From positions 1-5,125 of the forward strand of contig JAUWYM010000083.1 in the NCBI GenBank assembly GCA_030615845.1: a DNA stretch of 5,125 nucleotides, given 5' to 3'. Positions within the stretch are counted from its first letter, which is position 1, and every line of letters begins with the position of its first letter. Positions 1 to 4,415 of this stretch are shown here, in pieces. Source of the DNA: Thermoplasmatota archaeon (GTDB lineage: Archaea; Thermoplasmatota; E2; DHVEG-1). Under the pieces are notes generated by a model. That model ran no database searches, was not told the DNA's origin, and saw only the letters and a program-made list of their open reading frames with translations. A program made the position numbers and the translations under genes.

Positions 1-267
1 CTTGAAAAGAAAGGTGCAAAACCCATGCTTCATGACCCCTACGTGCGAGATTTTGATCTTCCATTCACCAAAGACTTTAATGAAGTCATAAGCAATGCAG
101 ATGCTATTGTTATTGTAACCAAACATAAAGAATATCTAAATCTTGATCTTTCTTCAATAAAAAATAAGATGAATACTCCCATTATTATCGATGGAAGAAA
201 CACCTATCAAAAAGAAGAATGTGAAAAACTTGGGTTTATCTACAAAGGCGTTGGAAAGCCTCATTAA
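1..267 (+). CDS. UDP-sugar 6-dehydrogenase, C-terminal fragment (UDP-GlcNAc/UDP-ManNAc dehydrogenase type)
   Basis: The frame is open from the first base of the window to a TAA at 265-267, so this is the last 88 residues of a gene that starts to the left; the ATG at 25 is internal. The fragment looks like the C-terminal UDP-binding domain of the UDP-glucose/GDP-mannose dehydrogenase family: a DPYV segment, then ADAIVIVTKHKEY, then IIIDGRNTY, and an ending GFIYKGVGK. Family members oxidise C6 of a UDP-hexose to a uronic acid with two NAD+. Next to the 3-dehydrogenase, aminotransferase and acetyltransferase genes, UDP-GlcNAc is the most likely substrate (WbpA role). UDP-ManNAc (WecC role) or UDP-glucose cannot be excluded, because the NAD-binding domain and catalytic cysteine lie outside the window. 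Its stop codon overlaps that of the convergent aminotransferase gene, leaving no room for a terminator between them. Confidence -1.
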   Translation, partial: LEKKGAKPMLHDPYVRDFDLPFTKDFNEVISNADAIVIVTKHKEYLNLDLSSIKNKMNTPIIIDGRNTYQKEECEKLGFIYKGVGKPH

Positions 268-1334
268 AAACATGCTACTATTTTTTCTAAATCAGAACCG
301 TTAAGTGCGGGATGAACCGGCAGTGAAAGTACTTCATCAGCAAGCTTTTCTGAATTTTTCAGATCACTATGTGTATACGTTTTTAAATGATTGTAAAAAT
401 GCAATGGCTTTGGATAATAAATTCCAAAACCTATGTCATTGTTTTTTAGTTGTTGAATCACAGCATCTCTCTCGTTGCATTTAATCGTATATTGATGATA
501 AACATGCTCAGTGTTTTCTAAAACATACGGAATTTCTATTCCTTCAACACCACCAAGCTTCTCACTAAAATATTGGGCATGTTCTCTTCTCTTCTGATTA
601 AAGTGTGGCAGTTTTTTCAGCTGCTCCAGTCCAATTGCTGCAGCGATATCAGTCATTCGATAATTATATCCTAAGCGACCGTGTTCATAACCCCATTTTG
701 TTTTCTCCCGTCCATGGTTTCGTAATGAATAGAGCCGTTCAGCCAGATCCTCGTTATCTGTTGTAATCATGCCGCCTTCTCCAGTGGTCATATTTTTTGT
801 TGGATAGTACGAAAAGCATTCCGCATCACCGAATGATCCTATCATTTTACCATTGTATTTCGCACCGTTAGCCTGTGCAGCATCACCAATAACATGTATG
901 CCATATTTTTCAGCGATTTCCAATATCGGATTCATATCTGCAGGTTGCCCATAGAGATGAACCGGCGTAATTGCTTTTGTCTTTTCAGTAATCAACAACT
1001 CAATTTTTTCTACATCTAAATTAAACGTCTTTGAATTCACATCACAAAACACAGGCTTTGCATTACAAAACAAGACTGAGTTAGCAGAAGCAATAAATGT
1101 AAAAGAAGGAAGAATTACTTCATCCCCACTTGTTACACCTACAGAAAGCAGTGCAAGGTGCAAAGCAGTTGTCCCCGATGTTGTTGCAACAGCATATTTA
1201 GTACCAACAAATGCTGCAAACTGTTTTTCAAATTCTTCTACTCTTGGGCCACAGGCAATCATCCCAGACTCAATAACCTTCATGACCGCCTGTTTTTCTT
1301 CCTTGCCGACAAGTGGTTTTGCAACAGGTATCAT
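264..1334 (-). CDS. wbpE: DegT/DnrJ/EryC1/StrS PLP-dependent sugar aminotransferase (WbpE/WlbC type)
   Basis: A complete 356-residue cytosolic aminotransferase of the usual family length (about 360-370). It begins MIPVAKPLVG, has the TSGTTALHLAL segment near residues 52-62, the cofactor-contacting DAAQA at 151-155, the Schiff-base lysine K180 in SYYPTKNMTTGEGGM, the LGYNYRMTDI stretch at 221-230, and YPKPLH at 307-312. The family moves an amino group, usually from glutamate, to a keto-sugar nucleotide. Beside a sugar 3-dehydrogenase and an acetyltransferase, the expected reaction is amination at C3 of the 3-keto derivative of UDP-GlcNAc uronate. The ATG at 1334-1332 overlaps the TGA of the acetyltransferase gene (ATGA), and a GGAGAT ribosome site lies six bases upstream, so the start is well supported. 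The C-terminus ends abruptly (KIVACF) where the gene meets the convergent dehydrogenase gene. Arginine codons are mixed (five CGN, four AGA). Confidence -1.
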   Translation of the reverse strand: MIPVAKPLVGKEEKQAVMKVIESGMIACGPRVEEFEKQFAAFVGTKYAVATTSGTTALHLALLSVGVTSGDEVILPSFTFIASANSVLFCNAKPVFCDVNSKTFNLDVEKIELLITEKTKAITPVHLYGQPADMNPILEIAEKYGIHVIGDAAQANGAKYNGKMIGSFGDAECFSYYPTKNMTTGEGGMITTDNEDLAERLYSLRNHGREKTKWGYEHGRLGYNYRMTDIAAAIGLEQLKKLPHFNQKRREHAQYFSEKLGGVEGIEIPYVLENTEHVYHQYTIKCNERDAVIQQLKNNDIGFGIYYPKPLHFYNHLKTYTHSDLKNSEKLADEVLSLPVHPALNGSDLEKIVACF

Positions 1335-1906
1335 CCTTCAATCTCCAAGTAAATATTTTCATCAACATGTATTTCCTTTCCACAGTCTGGACATTGTAAC
1401 ATTACCTTATGTTCACTTTTGCTTTTTTCATCAAGCTTCATACCACAAGTACAGACAAATCCTTTTAACTGTGCAGGATTTCCAAAAACAAGCCCATAAT
1501 CGGGAACGTCTTTTGTAACAACAGACCCTGCCCCCACCATCGCATAGTTTCCAATGGAAACGCCTGCGATAATTGTTGCATTTGCACCAATTGATGCCCC
1601 ATCCTTTACCACTGTGTTTATCAACCGATCATCAGTCCATATCGCTGCTCTTGGAAAGACATCATTAGTGAAACAGACATGCGGACCGATAAAGACATCA
1701 TTTCCAATCGTCACTCCGTCATATAATGTTGCAAAGTTTTGCAGCTTACAATTATCTCCAATTTCAACATTTATATCGATGTAGACTCCTTTTCCGATAG
1801 TGCAGTTTTTACCAATCTTCGCTCCATTTCGGACATGGACAAAATGCCAGATATTTGTCCCCTCACCGATCTCTGCATCCTCCACATAAGCTGACTTGTG
1901 TATCAT
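1331..1906 (-). CDS. wbpD: Left-handed beta-helix sugar N-acetyltransferase with C-terminal four-cysteine tail (WbpD/WlbB type)
   Basis: A complete 191-residue protein. Residues about 10-130 are hexapeptide repeats (for example IGKNCTIGKGVYI and IGANATIIAGVSIGN) that form a left-handed beta-helix; these enzymes act as trimers using acetyl-CoA. The segment FTNDVFPRA (79-87) is a hallmark of the WbpD/WlbB/WxcM-like group, which acetylates the 3-amino group of UDP-2-acetamido-3-amino uronic acid or related 3-aminosugars. After the family ending VFGNPAQLKG comes a tail with C152-x-C154 and C172-x-x-C175, which looks like a small zinc ribbon. The ATG overlaps the TGA of the upstream oxidoreductase gene, and a strong TGGAGGTA site (1922-1915) sits nine bases before it. 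The gene ends in a second ATGA overlap with the aminotransferase. The acyl group could be other than acetyl; acetyl is inferred from the family. Confidence -1.
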   Translation of the reverse strand: MIHKSAYVEDAEIGEGTNIWHFVHVRNGAKIGKNCTIGKGVYIDINVEIGDNCKLQNFATLYDGVTIGNDVFIGPHVCFTNDVFPRAAIWTDDRLINTVVKDGASIGANATIIAGVSIGNYAMVGAGSVVTKDVPDYGLVFGNPAQLKGFVCTCGMKLDEKSKSEHKVMLQCPDCGKEIHVDENIYLEIEG

Positions 1907-2886
1907 AGTATTCTTACCTCCACCCCATTTTTGTATGACGTTGTTGCAGCCTCAACGATTTTTAACGCCAAGAGTCCATCAACTCCTGTTGCAAGTGGTT
2001 GTTTATTTTGCTTTATTGCTGCGACAAAATCCTCAATTTCATTTCTCAAAGGTTCCCTTTTTTCTAATGCGATTTGGTTTGTATTATATTCAATAGGAAC
2101 GCGAAAGAGATCCATTTCATCAATCTGTTTAAAAGAAGATGATGATATGGTAACCGTTTGGCTCATGTAGTCTGCTTCAACAAAGTTTTTTGAACACGTT
2201 AAAAACAGTTTTCTAATCTTTGTCGGTGTCAGCCAATTTACTTCAACAATGCCACATATTTTATTTTCAAAGTTTAACACGATGTTTGCGTGATCCTCGT
2301 ATGCAATATTTTCAGTGAATTTTCCAGCTCGTGCATACACAGACTCCACATCACCTGCGAGATACCGCATGACATCGATATCATGCACACCGAAATCAAA
2401 GATAACACCAACATCTTTTATCCTTCCTGGAAAATTGCTGACACGCTTCGAAGTAATTGTGATCAGTTCACCGAATCTCTTGTTCTGCATCGCGTCTTTT
2501 ATAAATTTTACTGCAGGATTATGACGTTCTATGTGACCAGCAGCAAGGACTAAGCCTGTTTCTTCTGATTTTTTTGTTAAGGTTTGCGCCTTTTCAACTC
2601 TGTTACAAATGGGTTTTTCTACAAGAACGTGTTTTCCTCTATTTAAAAGATCCATTGCGATATCATGGTGTGTTATTGTTGGTGTTGCAATGATTGCAGC
2701 ATCTACTTCTTGTAATAGTTCTTTGTAATCAAAAAATGGTTTTGTATCAAATTTTTCTGCCACTTTTTTTGCTGTTTCTCTATTGGTATCAGCGATTCCG
2801 ACAAGCTCTACTTGTTCTAATTCTGAACAGATTCTTGCATGGTTTTTCCCCATTGATCCTGTGCCGATTACACCAATTTTTAGCAT
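1903..2886 (-). CDS. wbpB: Gfo/Idh/MocA-family UDP-acetamidosugar 3-dehydrogenase (WbpB/WlbA type)
   Basis: A complete 327-residue NAD(P)-dependent oxidoreductase and the first gene of the leftward operon. The N-terminal Rossmann fold shows GVIGTGSMGKNH (GxGxxG at 8-13); ATPTITH near 67-73 and the conserved EKP at 90-92 follow. The C-terminal domain has GHIERHNPA (117-125) and DFGVHDID (164-171), with the D-x3-H pair (D164/H168) typical of the family's catalytic site. In WbpB/WlbA the enzyme oxidises C3 of UDP-GlcNAc uronate. A close variant, the archaeal or GnnA-type UDP-GlcNAc 3-dehydrogenase, uses the sugar with C6 unoxidised, and the sequence alone does not separate the two. The ATG at 2886 has no Shine-Dalgarno site, but a TATA element centred about 28 bases upstream predicts a leaderless message. 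The stop overlaps the next gene's start (ATGA), suggesting coupled translation. Confidence -1.
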   Translation of the reverse strand: MLKIGVIGTGSMGKNHARICSELEQVELVGIADTNRETAKKVAEKFDTKPFFDYKELLQEVDAAIIATPTITHHDIAMDLLNRGKHVLVEKPICNRVEKAQTLTKKSEETGLVLAAGHIERHNPAVKFIKDAMQNKRFGELITITSKRVSNFPGRIKDVGVIFDFGVHDIDVMRYLAGDVESVYARAGKFTENIAYEDHANIVLNFENKICGIVEVNWLTPTKIRKLFLTCSKNFVEADYMSQTVTISSSSFKQIDEMDLFRVPIEYNTNQIALEKREPLRNEIEDFVAAIKQNKQPLATGVDGLLALKIVEAATTSYKNGVEVRIL

Positions 2887-2890
2887 GCTA
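2881..2890. repeat. Perfect 10-bp palindrome over the wbpB start codon
   Basis: TAGCATGCTA equals its own reverse complement and is centred on the start codon (CAT at 2884-2886). It may be an operator or chance. The related strings ATAGCATG (3023-3030) and ATGCTATC (4328-4335) occur near the starts of two rightward transcripts. This is weak evidence taken alone. Confidence -1.
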
Positions 2891-2910
2891 GTGGGAATTT
2901 TTGTCTACTA

Positions 2911-2918
2911 CTTATAGA
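2911..2918 (-). promoter_or_regulatory. TATA element of the leftward wbp operon (predicted leaderless start)
   Basis: On the minus strand this reads TCTATAAG. Its centre lies about 28 bases before the A of the ATG at 2886, the distance at which archaeal TATA boxes place the transcription start. Because no ribosome site precedes the ATG, transcription probably begins at or within a few bases of the start codon. The three genes behind it would form one message, with Shine-Dalgarno sites only for genes two and three. Confidence -1.
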
Positions 2919-2963
2919 TTGTGCTATCTGTCCCTTTGATTCTGTATGAACTACCTACCATTC

Positions 2964-3004
2964 TGACATTTTGACACGTTAAGTTTATATATAACTAATG
3001 ATAG
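2964..3004 (+). promoter_or_regulatory. Archaeal-type promoter of the small ORF/GT2 unit
   Basis: The core is TTTATATATAA at 2984-2994, preceded by ACGTTAAG in the position of a BRE. The predicted transcription start is about 3012-3018. This 41-base stretch matches 4272-4312 at 33 of 41 positions without a gap, including the 13-mer TTTATATATAACT, so the element is repeated ahead of another gene in the window. The nearly symmetric TATA box could also fire leftward, but the leftward operon has a better placed element of its own. Confidence -1.
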
Positions 3005-3014
3005 AGAATAACAC

Positions 3015-3027
3015 GCTATCAAATAGC
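3015..3027 (+). promoter_or_regulatory. Small inverted repeat at the predicted transcript start
   Basis: GCTAT (3015-3019) and ATAGC (3023-3027) are perfect complements around a CAA loop, falling where transcription is expected to begin. It could be a 5'-end hairpin or an operator half-site pair. The stem is only five base pairs, so chance is a real possibility. Confidence -1.
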
Positions 3028-3050
3028 ATGAATAGTTTGGAAGAGGTGAA

Positions 3051-3149
3051 ATGAAAACGAATAGAAATGTAGCCAATTGCTGTATTATTCAAAGATGTCT
3101 CGCACATAAAAAGAAAAATAATATAAAATATAAGCTATATATAGATTAG
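3051..3149 (+). CDS. Possible 32-residue basic Cys-containing small protein upstream of GT2
   Basis: ATG at 3051, TAG at 3147-3149. A GAGGTGA site at 3043-3049 precedes the ATG; the match to the 16S tail is good but the spacing is unusually short. The peptide begins MKTNRNVANCC, has a third cysteine at residue 16, and becomes lysine-rich in the second half (HKKKNN); there is no membrane segment. The stop abuts the GGGGAGGA ribosome site of the glycosyltransferase gene, which starts ten bases later, so the two could be co-translated from one message. No family is recognised. It may instead be untranslated leader: the second half is very AT-rich. An even shorter frame (3028-3054, MNSLEEVK) ends inside its start codon. 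Confidence -1.
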   Translation: MKTNRNVANCCIIQRCLAHKKKNNIKYKLYID

Positions 3150-3159
3150 GGGAGGAACG

Positions 3160-3900
3160 ATGAAGATATCCATAATTATTACCACAAAGAATGAAGAATT
3201 CAACATTACTAGATTACTAGAAAGTATGCATAAGATTAAAGATAAGATAGAAGTAATAATTGTGGATGCTGGCTCAACAGATAAAACCTGTGAAATAGCA
3301 AAAAGCTATGATTTTGTTAAGTTGATATCAGCACCTTCCTCACTTAGAGGTGGTGGAAGGAATATCGGAGTTAAAAAATCAAGTGGCAATGTTATCGTAT
3401 TTCTTGATGCTGATACTGAACTAATAGATAAATGGTATTCTGAATTAATTAATTCAATGAAAAGATATGATATTGTTGCAGGCTACTCTCCCGACCCAAA
3501 AGGACGACATTTGCCAAGAGTTCCTATCTATGTTAACGGGCAGGATATAACATATCCAACTTGTAATATAGCATACAAAAGAGAAATATTTGAAAAAGTT
3601 GGATATTTTAGAGAAGAGATGATAACTGCCGAAGATATTGAATTAAATTATAGATGTGTAAAGGCAGGGTATACAATGTTTTACAATCCGAAAATGATAG
3701 TTTATCATTATCAAAGAGCCACAAGAAAAGGATTTGCAAAGCAAGCGTTTTGGAATGGATATGGGAGAAGACAACTCAACAGAATTCACCCAGAACTAAA
3801 ACACGCTCATAGCCACGGAATAGGTGCAAAAAACATGACTCGTCTAGGCATCGGATTTTTAGGACTTAATATAGGACGTTTATTTAGAAAGAAACAATAA
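3160..3900 (+). CDS. Family 2 glycosyltransferase (GT-A fold), soluble
   Basis: A complete 246-residue protein. It opens with the GT2 nucleotide-binding strand MKISIIITTKNEE, then VDAGSTDKT (35-43), a GGGRNIG loop (64-70) and the metal-binding DxD motif in FLDADTE (D83-A-D85). TAEDIELNYRC (156-166) supplies the acidic ED pair, with E158-D159 as likely catalytic base. A QRATRKGF segment (184-191) sits where related enzymes have their QxxRW-like acceptor region. There is no transmembrane helix; the basic C-terminus (RLFRKKQ) may touch the membrane face. The donor and acceptor cannot be deduced; the wbp genes suggest an amino-sugar-containing lipid-linked glycan. The ATG is supported by GGGGAGGA at 3149-3156. 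Fourteen of seventeen arginines use AGA or AGG, unlike the mixed usage in the aminotransferase gene, so the two halves of the locus may have different histories. Confidence -1.
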   Translation: MKISIIITTKNEEFNITRLLESMHKIKDKIEVIIVDAGSTDKTCEIAKSYDFVKLISAPSSLRGGGRNIGVKKSSGNVIVFLDADTELIDKWYSELINSMKRYDIVAGYSPDPKGRHLPRVPIYVNGQDITYPTCNIAYKREIFEKVGYFREEMITAEDIELNYRCVKAGYTMFYNPKMIVYHYQRATRKGFAKQAFWNGYGRRQLNRIHPELKHAHSHGIGAKNMTRLGIGFLGLNIGRLFRKKQ

Positions 3901-3904
3901 TCTC

Positions 3905-3941
3905 TCTGTTTTCCTTCAACAGATACTTTTTATTTTTCATT
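3905..3941 (+). terminator. Hairpin plus T-tract terminator after GT2
   Basis: TCTGTT (3905-3910) pairs with AACAGA (3918-3923) around a seven-base loop, followed by TTTTTATTTTT (3927-3937). It begins five bases after the GT2 stop codon. In archaea the T-tract alone can terminate. The last 15 bases (TTTTTATTTTTCATT) recur exactly at 4256-4270. Confidence -1.
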
Positions 3942-3960
3942 ATTTATTACTTAAAAATAA

Positions 3961-3987
3961 TTTTGAACGATATATTTTTAAATGAAG
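3961..3987 (+). promoter_or_regulatory. TATA-type promoter of the 28-residue ORF unit
   Basis: ACGATAT (3967-3973), one base, then TTTTTAAAT (3975-3983) follow the same order and spacing as ACGATAT-C-TTTATATA at 4284-4299 and ACGTTAA-G-TTTATATA at 2977-2991. The predicted start is near 4003-4010, giving a leader of about 90 bases. ACGATATAT occurs a second time at 3995-4003, 28 bases downstream. The TATA match is weaker than at the other two promoters. Confidence -1.
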
Positions 3988-4021
3988 ATTTCATACGATA
4001 TATTGCTCATCTAAAGCCTAG

Positions 4022-4036
4022 GATCAACGTTTGATC
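4022..4036 (+). promoter_or_regulatory. Leader hairpin ahead of the 28-residue ORF
   Basis: GATCAA (4022-4027) and TTGATC (4031-4036) form a perfect six-base-pair stem with a CGT loop, extendable by one G-U pair. It lies in the predicted leader, about 60 bases before the ATG. A direct repeat GAGGATAC (4069-4076 and 4086-4093) follows, the second copy being part of the ribosome site. No known riboswitch class is recognised. Confidence -1.
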
Positions 4037-4095
4037 TGTTTGGTTTATTGAGTCGTAACATAATAAGTGAGGATACTGGTTTGAGGAGGATACAA

Positions 4096-4182
4096 ATGAG
4101 ATGTGGTATTGTTGCATGGTGGTTTTTCTATTACATAGGAATGGTTACAGAAGAAGTTCATCATATATTTAAAAAAGAATAA
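4096..4182 (+). CDS. Hypothetical 28-residue hydrophobic-N-terminal small protein
   Basis: ATG at 4096, TAA at 4180-4182. The ribosome site is near perfect: AGGAGG at 4084-4089, six bases before the ATG. A TATA-type promoter lies upstream and a hairpin/T-tract terminator downstream, so this tiny gene appears to be a transcription unit of its own between two glycosyltransferases. The peptide has an aromatic, hydrophobic stretch (IVAWWFFYYIGMV, residues 5-17) that is too short for a standard membrane helix but could lie in or dip into a membrane, followed by a charged, histidine-containing end (EEVHHIFKKE). One cysteine is at position 3. No family is recognised and no function is proposed. Alternatively the whole unit is a non-coding RNA and the frame is incidental, although the ribosome site argues against that. 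Confidence -1.
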   Translation: MRCGIVAWWFFYYIGMVTEEVHHIFKKE

Positions 4183-4236
4183 AGATGTATGTACTACAAG
4201 CATATTTTTAAAATACATTTCATCATTTATTAAATA

Positions 4237-4270
4237 TTGAATTTTTCTTCAAGGTTTTTTATTTTTCATT
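4237..4270 (+). terminator. Hairpin plus T-tract terminator after the 28-residue ORF
   Basis: TTGAA (4237-4241) pairs with TTCAA (4248-4252) around a six-base loop, followed by TTTTTTATTTTT (4255-4266). The layout matches the terminator after GT2 and shares its 15-base end TTTTTATTTTTCATT. The stem is short, so the T-tract is probably the effective part. The 54 bases between the ORF stop and this element hold nothing convincing. Confidence -1.
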
Positions 4271-4271
4271 T

Positions 4272-4312
4272 TGTCATTTTTACACGATATCTTTATATAT
4301 AACTGGTAATAG
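4272..4312 (+). promoter_or_regulatory. Archaeal-type promoter of the GT4 unit
   Basis: TTTATATATAA at 4292-4302 is preceded by ACGATATC. The element matches the promoter at 2964-3004 at 33 of 41 aligned bases. The predicted start is about 4320-4327, giving an mRNA leader of about 90 bases before the glycosyltransferase and about 44 before the 15-codon frame. A CATAT/ATATG inverted repeat (4315-4330) spans the predicted start. Confidence -1.
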
Positions 4313-4367
4313 TACATATCATGTTATATGCTATCACTATATATAGATGAAAAAATAAGGCTAAGAC

Positions 4368-4415
4368 ATGAATAATGCAATCATTGGATATGTTTTTGGA
4401 GGTTTAACGCAGTGA
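4368..4415 (+). CDS. Possible 15-codon leader peptide overlapping GT4
   Basis: ATG at 4368, TGA at 4413-4415, reading MNNAIIGYVFGGLTQ. Its stop overlaps the GTG start of the glycosyltransferase (GTGA), and the Gly-Gly codons GGA-GGT are themselves that gene's ribosome site. A weak AAGG (4357-4360) lies seven bases before the ATG. The arrangement would suit termination-reinitiation coupling, but a frame this short can arise by chance, so it is only tentatively called. Confidence -1.
   Translation: MNNAIIGYVFGGLTQ

Noticed and set aside
25..267. ATG at 25 as the real start of an 80-residue protein
   Set aside because: The frame is open through base 1 and the residues before the ATG continue the dehydrogenase domain, so the gene is truncated by the window edge.
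1158..1518. Plus-strand open frames over the aminotransferase and acetyltransferase genes
   Set aside because: They are antisense to well-supported enzymes, have cysteine/phenylalanine-rich low-sense translations and no ribosome sites. The other plus-strand frames over 1554-2891 fail for the same reason.
2963..2991. Bacterial-style promoter readings such as CTGACA-N17-TATATA here, TTGTCA-N17-TATATA at 4271-4299, and a TTGACA at 2971-2976
   Set aside because: The TTGACA has no -10 at 17 bases, the third unit and the leftward operon lack such pairs, and the TATA/leaderless geometry fits an archaeon better. It remains the main argument for a bacterial alternative.
4096..4140. Likeness of MRCGIVAW...YIG to the MCGIVGYIG start of class II glutamine amidotransferases (GlmS, AsnB)
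   Set aside because: The catalytic cysteine of that family must be residue 2; here it is residue 3, and the frame stops after 28 codons with nothing similar following. Probably coincidence.
4185..4255. Very short frames MYVLQAYF and MYYKHIFKIHFIIY, and an ATGTAT/ATACAT inverted repeat (4185-4218)
   Set aside because: No ribosome site, very AT-rich sequence, and a six-base repeat with a 22-base spacer is expected by chance here.
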